A stretch of 64,000 nucleotides of DNA from Burkholderia seminalis DSM 23518 (GCF_902832885.1 NZ_CADFDK010000009.1:62001-126000); one strand, 5' to 3'; positions 18,297 to 27,815 are shown, numbered from the stretch's first letter. Program-made: numbers and translations. The notes: a model not told the origin generated them from the letters alone.

Positions 18297-18872
18297 TCAG
18301 CGGCGGGCGGGATCGAACACGATCCCGTCGAATTCGAGCGACAGCGCGTCGCTGCGCAACAGCGCGGCCGGCGTCGCGGTCCGCTCGGCACCCAGCACGT
18401 CGAATACGTATTGCGCGCAGAATCCGCGCCGCACCCGCGGGTTGAAGCGATGGCCGAGCAGTGCGTCGATGCGCTGTTCGGCCATCGCGTGCGTCTGGCG
18501 CTGAGCGTCGGCCGACGGCGCCGCGATACGGCGTGCCAGCGCGATGCGCCCGCCTTCGGTATGGGCGACGAAGCGCGACAGCGGCGTGAGCTTCGTCCAC
18601 GCCAATGCAGCGGATTCGGCGATCACCGGTTCGTCGCCCGACGTATCGACGACGATGCCGAAGCGGTTGGTCCACGCACCCGCCGAAGCCGTCGTGCCTG
18701 CCGCGTCGCTCGGCGCCCTTGCCGGCACGCGGATGAATACGAGATCGCCGACATGCGCGCCGGCGGCCAGCGTGCGGACGGTCGCAAGCGGCAACGTGCG
18801 ATCGGTGTCGCGTGCCTCGCGCGGGGCTGTGTCATGCGGTGGGTACGCGGCGGTTTCGGTTCGGGTGGTCAT
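18297..18872 (-). CDS. YebB-like permuted papain/NlpC-P60 family protein, active-site His replaced
   Basis: 191 residues. Family landmarks of permuted papain-like proteins (YebB/YiiX) are present in order: GDLVFIRV (42-49), TNRFGIVVD (68-76), AES (85-87), LSRFV (98-102) and GFCAQYVFDVL (150-160) with the candidate nucleophile Cys152. The His usual in the (N/S)HVGI motif is Arg70 here, so the enzyme may be inactive or use another base. There is no signal peptide. It diverges from an HTH gene (120 bases) and interrupts the pcaH-pcaQ neighbourhood. Confidence 0.65.
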   Translation of the reverse strand: MTTRTETAAYPPHDTAPREARDTDRTLPLATVRTLAAGAHVGDLVFIRVPARAPSDAAGTTASAGAWTNRFGIVVDTSGDEPVIAESAALAWTKLTPLSRFVAHTEGGRIALARRIAAPSADAQRQTHAMAEQRIDALLGHRFNPRVRRGFCAQYVFDVLGAERTATPAALLRSDALSLEFDGIVFDPARR

Positions 18873-18992
18873 TTCGGCTTCGTCGTCGAGTGACAGGACG
18901 GAGCGGATTATGCAGACAAGTAACGATAAGTGTTAATTTGCCTGTGCGAGTAGCCTAATATTCGACCTGGAGCATCATTTTTCGATACCAAA

Positions 18993-19730
18993 ATGACCGA
19001 AACCGCCCAACTCATCGACACGCTGAAGCGCCAGTTGAAGGCGCAGGGCATGACCTACCGCGACGTCGCGCGGGTGCTCGACGTCTCCGAGACGAGCGTG
19101 AAACGGCTGTTCGCCAGCGGCCGATTCACGCTGGAGCGTCTGGCGGAGATCGCGCAACTGCTCGGCTATACGCTGGCCGAGCTCGTGCAGGAGGCGTCGG
19201 TATCGGCGCCGCGGCTGCACGTGCTGACCGAACAGCAGGAGGCGCTGCTCGTGTCGGACGAGAAACTGCTGCTCGTGGCCGTCTGCGCGATCAACTACTG
19301 GACCGTGCAGGACATCGTGTCGGCCTATCAGGTGACGAAGGCCGAGTGCGTGAAATACCTGCTGATGCTCGACCGGATGAACGTCGTCGCGCTGCTGCCG
19401 GGCGACCGGATTCGCGTGCGCGTCGCGCGCGACTTCGACTGGCTGCCGGGCGGGCCGATCCGCCGGTACTTCCATGCGCATGCGCTCGGCGATTTTCTCG
19501 ACAGCCGCTTCGACGGCTCCGGCGAGACGATGACGTTCTCGCAAGGGATGCTGACCGAGGCCGCCGCCGCGGAGCTCGAACTGGAGTTGCGCCGGCTGCG
19601 CAACAAGGCGGCCGCGCTGCATGCGGAATCGTCGTCCGCGCCGCTCGGGCAGAAGCATGGCACGGGCCTGCTGATCGCGAAGCGGATCTGGGAGCCGGCT
19701 GGGTTCCACGCGCTGCGACGCGGCACGTGA
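18993..19730 (+). CDS. Xre-type helix-turn-helix regulator
   Basis: 245 residues. An N-terminal lambda-repressor-like HTH (about 12-65: MTYRDVARVLDVSETSVKRLFASG) is followed by an uncharacterised region (75-245) with a winged-helix-like segment (WTVQDIVSAYQVTKAECVKYLLML) that may sense a ligand or protein. It is divergent from the YebB-like gene and upstream of pcaQ. Targets are unknown. Confidence 0.75.
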   Translation: MTETAQLIDTLKRQLKAQGMTYRDVARVLDVSETSVKRLFASGRFTLERLAEIAQLLGYTLAELVQEASVSAPRLHVLTEQQEALLVSDEKLLLVAVCAINYWTVQDIVSAYQVTKAECVKYLLMLDRMNVVALLPGDRIRVRVARDFDWLPGGPIRRYFHAHALGDFLDSRFDGSGETMTFSQGMLTEAAAAELELELRRLRNKAAALHAESSSAPLGQKHGTGLLIAKRIWEPAGFHALRRGT

Positions 19731-19753
19731 TATCGCGCCGAGTGCTTGGGGCT

Positions 19754-19810
19754 ATCCGAAAAGTTATGCAAAATGGCATTTCATCGTCATCTGCATAACC
19801 GCCCGTTATG
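19754..19810 (+). promoter_or_regulatory. PcaQ-type operator overlapping the pcaQ start
   Basis: The element repeats that of pcaH: GTTATGCA (19763-19770), its inverse TGCATAAC (19792-19799) and GTTATG (19805-19810), the last two forming the dyad CATAAC-N5-GTTATG. The final ATG of the dyad is the start codon of pcaQ. Bound PcaQ would cover the start region, a layout suited to negative autoregulation. Confidence 0.72.
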
Positions 19811-20794
19811 AATAATCGTATCGCCGACGGCCGCGTCAAGTTCCGGCACCTGCAGTGTTTTCTCGCGGTCGCGCAGTTGGGCGGCGTGCAGAAGGCCGCC
19901 GAAAGCCTGTCGATCACGCAGCCGGCCGTGTCGAAGACGATCGCCGAACTGGAGGCGATCCTCGGCGTGAAGCTGTTCGAACGCGGCCGGCAGGGTGCAC
20001 AGCCGACCCGCGAAGCGCGGTTGTTCATGCCGCACGCGAACGCCTGCGTGCTGGCATTGCGGCAAGGCGTCGGGCTGCTCGCGCGCGAGGGCGGGGCCGC
20101 CGCGGCGACGCTCGAAATCGGCATGCTGCCGACCGTCGCGGCCTCGCTCGCGCCCGCGCTGATGAAGGCGCTGGCCGCACGCTGGCCGCGCGTCGTCGTG
20201 CGGATCGCGACGGCCGCGAACGCCGATCTGCTCGAGCGCCTGAAATCCGGCGCGATCGAGTGCGCGATCGGGCGCCTGTCGGAGCCGGAGCGGATGATCG
20301 GGCTCGCGTTCGAGCAGTTGTACAACGAGCCGCTCGTCGCGGTGGTGCGGGCCGGGCATCCGCTGCTCGCGAGCGCGGCGCCCGCTGCCGAACTCGCACG
20401 CTATCCGGTCGTGCTGCCGCCGTTCGGCACGCTGATCCGGCAGTCGGCCGAGCAACTGCTCGGCGCATGCGGCGCACCGCCGCTGGATTCGTTCATCGAG
20501 GTGCTGTCGGTATCGGTCGCCCGCGCGCTGGCGCTCGAGAACGACGCAGTCTGGTTCGTGCCGCTCTATGCAGCCGAATACGACCTGTCGGCCGGTGCGC
20601 TGGCGCGCCTGCCGCTGCCGTCCGCGGGCACCGACGAGCCGGTCGGGCTCGTGCTGCGTACCGATGCGCAGCCGTCGCCGGTTGCGCGAACGCTGATCGA
20701 CGCGGTGCGCGACATCGCGCGGTCGCGGTTCGGCGAGGCGGGCGCGCACCGCGCGCCCCGTGCCGCGCGCAAGCCAGCCCGCAACGGCGATTGA
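19808..20794 (+). CDS. pcaQ: LysR-type regulator of the pca operon
   Basis: 328 residues. The N-terminal winged HTH carries the PcaQ/GbpR-specific opening GRVKFRHLQCFLAVAQLG and ITQPAVSKTIAELE (about 35-48). The effector-binding domain spans about 100-300. PcaQ activates protocatechuate genes with beta-carboxymuconate or a related intermediate. No ribosome site precedes the ATG and the operator occupies that place, so translation may be weak or leaderless. Related galactose-binding-protein regulators share the family, but the matching operators at pcaH support the pcaQ call. Confidence 0.85.
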   Translation: MNNRIADGRVKFRHLQCFLAVAQLGGVQKAAESLSITQPAVSKTIAELEAILGVKLFERGRQGAQPTREARLFMPHANACVLALRQGVGLLAREGGAAAATLEIGMLPTVAASLAPALMKALAARWPRVVVRIATAANADLLERLKSGAIECAIGRLSEPERMIGLAFEQLYNEPLVAVVRAGHPLLASAAPAAELARYPVVLPPFGTLIRQSAEQLLGACGAPPLDSFIEVLSVSVARALALENDAVWFVPLYAAEYDLSAGALARLPLPSAGTDEPVGLVLRTDAQPSPVARTLIDAVRDIARSRFGEAGAHRAPRAARKPARNGD

Positions 20795-20886
20795 TCCGTC
20801 GGGCTGCACGGGCCGTGCGATGCGATCCGTTTTCCCGCGGCCGGATCGGCCATTCGGCCAGTAGCGATCCACATGGTGCTTGGCAT

Positions 20887-20908
20887 ATCGTACCGTTTTT
20901 GGTACGAT
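20887..20908 (+). promoter_or_regulatory. Operator of the toxin-antitoxin pair
   Basis: A perfect dyad ATCGTACC-GTTTTT-GGTACGAT ends 13 bases before the toxin start codon. This is the place and form expected for autorepression by the Xre-type antitoxin. Confidence 0.7.
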
Positions 20909-20921
20909 CGGTGACAAGACG

Positions 20922-21281
20922 ATGGCGAGACAGCAGATCCAGGTCACGCTCGGCGTGCGGTTCTTCCGCACGGCCCGTGGCAACGAGCCGGTGCGCGAAT
21001 GGCTCAACGCGCTCGGGCAAGCGGAGCGAAGGGCGATCGGCGAGGAGATCAAGACCGTGCAGCTCGGCTGGCCGCTCGGCATGCCGCTGGTCCGGAAGAT
21101 GGCGAAGGATCTGTGGGAGATCCGGGTGATGCTGCCGGGGCGGAGTGTCCGCGTGCTGTTCACGGTCTCCGGCGGCACGATGGTCCTGTTGCACGGCTTC
21201 TTCAAGCAGTCGCGGGCCACGCCGCCGGACGATCTTGCCGTCACCGTCGCGCGCCTGAAAGCGCTGGCGCACGCCACCTGA
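20922..21281 (+). CDS. RelE/HigB superfamily toxin (phage-derived Gp49-like)
   Basis: 119 residues of the RelE-fold toxins of the toxin-first (HigBA-like) type. Recognisable parts are PVREWLNAL (25-33), LWEIRVMLPGRSVRVLFTV (about 65-83) and the terminal LLHGFFKQSRATP (about 91-103), the usual Gp49/HigB core and tail. Such toxins cleave mRNA at the ribosome. I start at ATG 20922; a TTG at 20880 would add 14 residues and overlap the operator. The antitoxin gene follows after 72 bases. Confidence 0.85.
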   Translation: MARQQIQVTLGVRFFRTARGNEPVREWLNALGQAERRAIGEEIKTVQLGWPLGMPLVRKMAKDLWEIRVMLPGRSVRVLFTVSGGTMVLLHGFFKQSRATPPDDLAVTVARLKALAHAT

Positions 21282-21353
21282 ATTCCCCGGTTGCGCCGGA
21301 ATGCCTCGCCCCGACGGTCGGGCAGCCGGCAACGCCCTGCACTGGAGTACGAC

Positions 21354-21650
21354 ATGACGACCACGAACAACCCGTATATCGGCAGCGATTTCGATGCCTT
21401 CCTCGAGGCGGAAGGCAATCTCGGGGCGGCCACCGCGACCGCGATCAAGCGCGTGATCGCGTGGCAGATCGGCGAGGAAATGAAGGCGCAGCACATCACG
21501 AAAACCGCGATGGCGGCGCGGATGAAAACCAGTCGCGCCGCGCTCAACCGGCTGCTCGACGAATCCGACACGAGCCTCACGCTGGCGACGCTCGCGAGCG
21601 CGGCCGCCGCACTCGGCAAGCGGCTCAGTTTCGCGCTGGTGCCGGCCTGA
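21354..21650 (+). CDS. Xre/HigA-type antitoxin
   Basis: 98 residues with a C-terminal helix-turn-helix (about 48-90: ITKTAMAARMKTSRAALNRLLDES). The N-terminal part probably covers the toxin. GGAG lies 7 bases upstream of ATG 21354. It is paired with the RelE-type toxin and is the likely binder of the 22-base operator. Confidence 0.85.
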   Translation: MTTTNNPYIGSDFDAFLEAEGNLGAATATAIKRVIAWQIGEEMKAQHITKTAMAARMKTSRAALNRLLDESDTSLTLATLASAAAALGKRLSFALVPA

Positions 21651-21709
21651 CCGGCGTGAAGTCGTCGCGCCCGGCGTTCGGGACGGCGCCCCTCGCAGGC
21701 GGCTGGCCA

Positions 21710-21735
21710 CAAGCGGGCACGCGTCGGCCCGCTTG
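21710..21735. terminator. Hairpin between convergent antitoxin and permease genes
   Basis: A perfect 9-bp stem CAAGCGGGC/GCCCGCTTG with an 8-base loop lies in the 92-base convergent gap. It lacks a T-run, so it is a likely but not certain bidirectional terminator. Confidence 0.5.
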
Positions 21736-21742
21736 CCCCGGG

Positions 21743-23017
21743 TCATTTGCGTGACGCGGTCACCTGCAGATAAAGCAGCGCAGCGCCCGCGAGCAGCAGC
21801 GGGCACAGGAAATACCATCCGGTCGTGAGGAACAACCCGGCGACCGCGACCAGCGAAACCCACGCGCAGCGGTACGCGATCCCGCCGCGCGGCAACAACT
21901 TCAACGCGGCCGCGGCGCCAAGCCCGTACACCATCACGAAACATCCGGACGTGACGAGCACGAGCGGCTTGGGGCCGACGTCCGAGAGCGTCGTCGCGGC
22001 CAGCGCGACGGCTGCAAGCAAGGCGATCACGCCGAGGCTGCGGCGCGGCACGCCGCCGACCTGGCTGCCCTGCGCGAGCCAAGCGGGCAATGCGCCGTCG
22101 CGTCCGAGCGCCGCGCCGAGCTTGGCCGCGCCCGCGAAATACGCGTTCATCGTGCCGAGCGTGAGCAGCAGCGCGGCGGCCGCCGCCAGCACCTGCGCAT
22201 GGCCGCCGATACCGCCCGCGATCAGCTCGGCGAGCGGCGCCCCTGATGCGCCGGCCGACGGCCCGAGCACCATCACGCTCGCGGCGGCGACCGACAGGTA
22301 CAGGAACCCGACGACCACGACCGCGATACCGGCCGAGCGCGGCATGTCGTGCGCGGGCCGGCGGAATTCGGCCGCGAGATGCGTGATCGCTTCCCAGCCG
22401 GCGAAGCTCCACACCAGCAGCGCGGCGGCCTGACCGACCGCGAGCCAGCCGTGCGGGGCGAACGGCTGCAGGTTCGCGGAGCGCGCATGCGGCGCGGACG
22501 CCAGCACCGCGGCGAGCAGCAGCGTGACGAGCAGCGCCGACAGCACGAGTTGCATGCGGCCCGATACGGTCACGCCGAACGCGTTCGCGGCCGACACGGT
22601 CGCGATCAGCGCCGCGGCCGTGACGATGATCGTCGTGTGCCCGCCGCCCGTGACGGCCGCGACGTAGGCGCCGCCGAACATCGCGGCGGCCGGTGCGCCG
22701 GCCGGCACCGCGAAATAGAAGCACCAGCCGACGATGGCCGCGGCTTTCGGGCCGAATGCGCGCCGTGCGTAGGTCGAGACACCGCCGGAATCGGGATAAC
22801 GTGCGCCGAGCGCGGCGAAGGTGGCCGCAAGCGGCCCCGACAGCACGACGAGTGCGGCCCATGCAAGCAGCGAGGCCGGGCCCGCGACCTCCGCGGCAAG
22901 CGCGGGCAGCGCGATCACGCCCGTGCCGAGCACGGCGCCGATATACAGCGCGGCGCCCTGGAAAATGGTCAATGAGCCCGCGTGACGAGCGGCGGGCGAA
23001 TCGGCATGCGACGACAT
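21743..23017 (-). CDS. APC family amino-acid permease (YjeH-like)
   Basis: 424-residue inner-membrane transporter with about 12 membrane segments. The first carries the substrate-binding GAVLGTGVIALPAL glycine motif, followed by PDSGGVSTYARRAFG, both typical of the APC superfamily. The closest recognisable relative is YjeH, an exporter of methionine and branched-chain amino acids. The start at 23017 has GGAGA upstream. It stands alone in its transcription unit. The direction of transport and substrate are inferred from family resemblance only. Confidence 0.8.
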   Translation of the reverse strand: MSSHADSPAARHAGSLTIFQGAALYIGAVLGTGVIALPALAAEVAGPASLLAWAALVVLSGPLAATFAALGARYPDSGGVSTYARRAFGPKAAAIVGWCFYFAVPAGAPAAAMFGGAYVAAVTGGGHTTIIVTAAALIATVSAANAFGVTVSGRMQLVLSALLVTLLLAAVLASAPHARSANLQPFAPHGWLAVGQAAALLVWSFAGWEAITHLAAEFRRPAHDMPRSAGIAVVVVGFLYLSVAAASVMVLGPSAGASGAPLAELIAGGIGGHAQVLAAAAALLLTLGTMNAYFAGAAKLGAALGRDGALPAWLAQGSQVGGVPRRSLGVIALLAAVALAATTLSDVGPKPLVLVTSGCFVMVYGLGAAAALKLLPRGGIAYRCAWVSLVAVAGLFLTTGWYFLCPLLLAGAALLYLQVTASRK

Positions 23018-23158
23018 GAGCGGCAGTCTCCGGAAGGCTTGTTGTGTGCGGGTGATCGCGCGCAAAGCCCGCGCGGTCAGTCGCTCGATGCTACCGGAAC
23101 GATCGCGGCAATGCGGCGTGGCGATCAGTAGTCCGTGTGACGTGCGTGTCAGCCGATG

Positions 23159-26100
23159 TCAGCAGTGGCGCGCGAGCCGCAGGCGCGCGTCCTCGCGCGC
23201 GGCGGGCGGCAGGTCGGGCGCATAGTGGAACGTGCCCGACACGAGCGACGCGATGGGCACGCCGTCGCGGAACAGCACGCGATTGCCGGCCAGCGCCGGC
23301 ACCTTGTCGCCGGGCAGCAGCGTGCCGGCGAGGTTCAGCGGGTCGGCGCCCGTCACGCACACGTATTGCCCGTCGCCCGGTTGCCGCCTGAGTTCGCGCA
23401 GGATCGGGATGGCCTCGGGCAGCGCGAACTGCTCGCCGGCGAGTCCGGCCACGAAACGTCCGCCGCGAATCTCGCCGCGCGCTTCGAGCCGTTGCAGCAC
23501 GCGCACGAGTTCGCGCCAGCTCGGCAGCCAGTCGGCCTCGCGTTCGAGCAGCCGCCAGAACACGACGCCGTAACGGCGCAGCAGCGTCCAGACGATGTGT
23601 TCGAGTGCGTCGGGATCGGTCGTGGCCGGCCCGCGTTTCGGCGTGGGGCCGTCGACCGGCGGCGCGTGATGCTGCACGAGTGCCCAGCGGCCCGCGTCGT
23701 CCATCCCGCCGATCAGCGCGCCGCCGCGTCGCGTGCGCGGTGCATAGGTCGCGCCGCGCTTCACGGCCGGTTTCAGCAACGCGCGCAGGCCGGCGTAGCT
23801 GTCCGCGTTCACGAGGCCGGCCGACACGAGTTCGCCGAGCGCCTGCTCGAGCTCGACGGGCAGCATGTGCAGGTCGTCGAGCAAGGCATCGAAGAACATC
23901 GCGCCGTGCGCGGCGAGTGCCTCGCGTACCTGCGTGGCGCGTGCCGACAGCGCCGGTTGCGCATCGGGATCGCGCAGCGCTTGCCAGGCGGAAAGATGGC
24001 GGCGCGGCAGCAGCACGATCGGCGTCGTTTTCACGGGCGTGCCGGCCGCCCGTGCGGGTGCGCCGATGCGTGTCCAGACCAGCTTGCCCGAGCGGCACAG
24101 CTCGTCGAGGCCGCCGGCCATGTAGTCGGTCAGCCGCGCGGGCAGCAGCGCGTCTTCCCACGCGCTCGCCGCGGCCTCGTAGCCTTCGAGCTGTTCGACC
24201 ACGGCCGCGAGTGCGTCGCGGCCCGTGCCGCGCGTGTCGGGTGTCAGGTGCTGCCAGTGGAACAGGAAGCGCATGAAATCGGCGCGTTCGACCGGTTCGA
24301 TCTCGCGGCGCAGCCGCTTTACCGTATAGCGATGAATGCGCGCAAGCAGATGACGTTCGCACCATTCGTCGGTCGTCGCGCCGGGCGTGAAGCGGCCGCG
24401 CATCACGTAGCCTTCGCGCTCCAGCGCAGCGAGTGCCGTCGCGATCGCCGAAGCCGGCAGGCCGAGCGGTGCGGCGATCGCGTCGAGCGCGAGCGGCCCG
24501 AAGCCCGTGAGCCGTGCACGGATCACGTCGACGAGGGCCGCATCCGCGTCCCATGGCTGTGCGCAGGCGGCCGGTACCTTGAGCGCCGGCGTCGGGCGCG
24601 CATCGGGATGCAGCGCGCGCACGCACACGAGCCGCTCGACCGGTACCCACAGCACGGCGCCGCCCGGCGTAACGAGCTTCGTCGCGCGGCGGCGTTCGGC
24701 GAGCGCCGCGAGCAGGTCGGGCCAGCCTGCGTGTGCGTGCGCTTCGCCGTCGGTGATGCACGCGAGCGTGAGCAGCGCATCGTGCATTTCATCGGCGTCG
24801 CGCACGAGCGGCCAGGCTTCGTCGCGCACCGCGTCGATCGCGTCGGCGTCGAGCGCGCCGAGATCGTCGGCCGATTCGGGGTCGCTCCAGCGGCGCGACT
24901 GCACGGCCTGCGTGCGGCGCTCCTCGAGCGGCGCGTCGTCGAGGAACGCGTAGGGCTTCGCGTTCAGGATTTCGGCCGCGAGCGGCGACGGCGCGGACAG
25001 GTCGCGCGCGACGAGCTCGATCGCGCCGCTTTCGATCCGGCGCAGCAGCGCGAGCCAGCCGTCGGTGTCCATTGCATCGTGCAGGCAGTCGTCGAGTGTC
25101 TGGTCGACGAGCGGGTGGTGCGGAATCTCGCGTTCGCCGACGATGTTCTCGAGGCACGCGACCTGATCGGGGAACACGGTCGCGAGCAAGTCCTCGCTCT
25201 TCATCCGCTGCAGTTGCGGCGCGGTGCGCCGGCCGCCGGTGAAGCGCGGGAGCGCGAGCGCGGTCGTCGCATTCCAGCGCCAGCGCACGCCGAACATCGG
25301 CGCGTCGAGCAGCGCCTGGACCAGCACGTGCTCGGCGCTGGCCGAACGCAGGTAGCGCCACACGTCGTCGAGCGCGAAGCTGTGCGCGAGCGACAGCGAC
25401 AGGATGATCGCGTCGTCGGTCGCGGCGGCCTGCAGCTCGAAGTTGAAGCTGCGGCAGAAGCGCTTGCGCAGCGCGAGCCCCCAGGCGCGATTGATGCGGC
25501 TGCCGAACGGCGAGTGGATCACGAGCTGCGTGCCGCCCGATTCGTCGAAGAAACGCTCCATCACGAGCGTGTCCTGCGTGGGCAGCGCACCGAGCGCGGC
25601 GCGGGCACGGGCGAGGTAGTCGACGATCTGGCGCGCGGCGTCCGGCGACAGGCCGAGCGCGTCGACGAGCCAGCGCAAGGCGGGCGCGAGGCGGCTTTCG
25701 GCGGAGGAGAGCGCGGTGCCCGCTTCGGCTGTCGCGTCGGGTTTCGCGTCGCTCGCGGCCTGGCCGGCCGCACGCTTGCGCCCACCGGTGCGGGCGCCTT
25801 CGCCGGCCAGCCGGTCGCCGTCGGCGAACAGCCCGTCGAGCCGCGCGCGCAGCCGGCCGACCGCCGCCGACAGTTCGTCGCTGCGCCCCGGTGCCTCGCC
25901 GAGCCAGAACGGAATGTTCGGCGACTGGCCTTGGGCGTCCTCGACGCGCACGCGGCCCGTTTCCACGCGAATGATCCGGTACGACTGGTTGCCGAGCTGG
26001 AACACGTCGCCAGCCAGGCTTTCGATCGCGAAATCCTCGTTGACGGTGCCGACCTGGATGCCCTGCGGTTCGAGCAGGACCGCGTAGTCGGCCATGTCGG

Positions 26101-27625
26101 GGATCGTGCCGCCCGACGTGGTCGCGGTCATCATCGCATTGCGGCGCCCGCGCACGGTGCCGCCGACCACGTCGCGATGCAGGTACGCGCCGCGCACGCC
26201 GCGACGGCTCGTGAAGCCTTCGGCGAGCATCTTCATCACTTCGTCGAAGCGCTCGCGTGTCAGCCTTGCGTACGGCGCGGCACGCGTGAAGCTCGCGTAC
26301 AGCGCGTCTTCCTGCCACTCCGCACATGCGACTTCGGCCACGATCTGCTGCGCGAGCACGTCGAGCGGCGCTTCGGGAATCCGCAACGCGTCGAGTTCGC
26401 CGCGTTGCACGCAGTCGAGCAGTGCCGCGCATTCGACGAGCTCGTCGCGCGACAGCGGGAAGAGGCGCCCCTTCGGCACGCCGCCGACGTGGTGCCCCGA
26501 ACGGCCGACGCGCTGCAGGAACGGCGCGATGCCGCGCGGCGAGCCGACCTGGCAGACGAGATCGACGTCGCCGATGTCGATGCCGAGTTCGAGCGACGCG
26601 GTCGCGACGAGCAGCTTCAGTTCGCCGCGCTTCAGGCGTTGCTCGGCATCGAAGCGGTGTTCCTTGGCCAGGCTGCCGTGATGCGCGGCGATCGCATCCT
26701 TGCCGAGCCGGTCGGCGAGATGGCGCGCCATGCGCTCGGCGGTGCGCCGCGTGTTGACGAACACGAGCGTCGTGCGATGCGCGGCGGCGAGCCCGGCGAT
26801 GCGGTCGTACACCTGTTCCCACACGTCGGTGGCCATCACCGGTTCGAGCGGCACGTTCGGCAGTTCGAGCGCGAGGTCGCGCTCGCGCGTGTGGCCGGTG
26901 TCGACGATCGTACAGTCGCGCGGCGCATCGGCCGGGCCGCCGACCAGGAAGCGCGCGACCGCGTCGATCGGTTTTTGCGTTGCCGACAGCCCGATGCGCG
27001 GCAGCGCGCGGCCGGCCAGCGCGTCTAGGCGTTCGAGCGACAGCGCGAGATGGCTGCCGCGCTTGGACGACGCGAGTGCGTGGATCTCGTCGACGATCAC
27101 CGAGCGCACGTTCGACAGCATCTGCCGCCCCGAGGTGGACGACAGCAGCACGTACAGCGATTCGGGCGTGGTGACGAGGATGTGCGGCGCGCGCTTGCGC
27201 AGTGCGGCACGCTCGGCCTGCGTGGTGTCGCCGGTACGTACCGCGGTGCGGATCGCCGGCACCGGCAGGCCGTGTTGCGCGAGCGATTCGGCGATGCCGG
27301 CGAGCGGCGCGTCGAGGTTCACATGGATGTCGTTCGACAGCGCCTTCAAAGGCGACACGTAGACGACCAGCGTGGCATCGGGCAGCGTGCCGTCGTGCGC
27401 CAGCGCATCGCGCACCAGATCGTCGAGCGCGCACAGGAACGCGGTGAGCGTCTTGCCGGAGCCGGTCGGCGCGGCGACGAGCGTCGACCGGCCGGCCTTG
27501 ATGTGGGGCCACGCGAGCGCCTGCGCGCCGGTCGGCGCGGCAAACGTGCGGCGGAACCACGCGGCCACGGCCGGGTGGAACACGTCGAGCGCACGGGCGG
27601 CAGGGCGGGTAGCGGTGACGTCCAT
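23159..27625 (-). CDS. lhr: Lhr-type ATP-dependent DNA helicase
   Basis: 1488-residue superfamily 2 helicase, the full length of bacterial long Lhr. The core has APTGSGKT (52-59), the DEIH box (179-182) and SAT (214-216), then motif VI in QRVGRSGHH. After the helicase core come the winged-helix and Lhr-core domain (to about 900) and the long C-terminal Lhr-CTD with tandem winged helices (about 900-1488). Mycobacterial Lhr is a 3'-5' translocase on single-stranded DNA linked to repair of interstrand crosslinks. It is monocistronic here. Confidence 0.95.
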   Translation of the reverse strand: MDVTATRPAARALDVFHPAVAAWFRRTFAAPTGAQALAWPHIKAGRSTLVAAPTGSGKTLTAFLCALDDLVRDALAHDGTLPDATLVVYVSPLKALSNDIHVNLDAPLAGIAESLAQHGLPVPAIRTAVRTGDTTQAERAALRKRAPHILVTTPESLYVLLSSTSGRQMLSNVRSVIVDEIHALASSKRGSHLALSLERLDALAGRALPRIGLSATQKPIDAVARFLVGGPADAPRDCTIVDTGHTRERDLALELPNVPLEPVMATDVWEQVYDRIAGLAAAHRTTLVFVNTRRTAERMARHLADRLGKDAIAAHHGSLAKEHRFDAEQRLKRGELKLLVATASLELGIDIGDVDLVCQVGSPRGIAPFLQRVGRSGHHVGGVPKGRLFPLSRDELVECAALLDCVQRGELDALRIPEAPLDVLAQQIVAEVACAEWQEDALYASFTRAAPYARLTRERFDEVMKMLAEGFTSRRGVRGAYLHRDVVGGTVRGRRNAMMTATTSGGTIPDMADYAVLLEPQGIQVGTVNEDFAIESLAGDVFQLGNQSYRIIRVETGRVRVEDAQGQSPNIPFWLGEAPGRSDELSAAVGRLRARLDGLFADGDRLAGEGARTGGRKRAAGQAASDAKPDATAEAGTALSSAESRLAPALRWLVDALGLSPDAARQIVDYLARARAALGALPTQDTLVMERFFDESGGTQLVIHSPFGSRINRAWGLALRKRFCRSFNFELQAAATDDAIILSLSLAHSFALDDVWRYLRSASAEHVLVQALLDAPMFGVRWRWNATTALALPRFTGGRRTAPQLQRMKSEDLLATVFPDQVACLENIVGEREIPHHPLVDQTLDDCLHDAMDTDGWLALLRRIESGAIELVARDLSAPSPLAAEILNAKPYAFLDDAPLEERRTQAVQSRRWSDPESADDLGALDADAIDAVRDEAWPLVRDADEMHDALLTLACITDGEAHAHAGWPDLLAALAERRRATKLVTPGGAVLWVPVERLVCVRALHPDARPTPALKVPAACAQPWDADAALVDVIRARLTGFGPLALDAIAAPLGLPASAIATALAALEREGYVMRGRFTPGATTDEWCERHLLARIHRYTVKRLRREIEPVERADFMRFLFHWQHLTPDTRGTGRDALAAVVEQLEGYEAAASAWEDALLPARLTDYMAGGLDELCRSGKLVWTRIGAPARAAGTPVKTTPIVLLPRRHLSAWQALRDPDAQPALSARATQVREALAAHGAMFFDALLDDLHMLPVELEQALGELVSAGLVNADSYAGLRALLKPAVKRGATYAPRTRRGGALIGGMDDAGRWALVQHHAPPVDGPTPKRGPATTDPDALEHIVWTLLRRYGVVFWRLLEREADWLPSWRELVRVLQRLEARGEIRGGRFVAGLAGEQFALPEAIPILRELRRQPGDGQYVCVTGADPLNLAGTLLPGDKVPALAGNRVLFRDGVPIASLVSGTFHYAPDLPPAAREDARLRLARHC

Positions 27626-27815
27626 CGGAGCGTTGAAATGGGGTGCGAGTGCGCGGGCGAACCGCGCATGAATCGAATCGTCAGTGTGCCAGACGTCGCG
27701 GGTGCGTGCCGGGCAGGCCTATCGACGATTCATCTTCAGATGGGGGCTCGCGGCGCGCTTTCAACGAACCGAAAGTTGCGTGCCATTCTTCGCGTCGAAT
27801 GGCGACGGATTGCAA

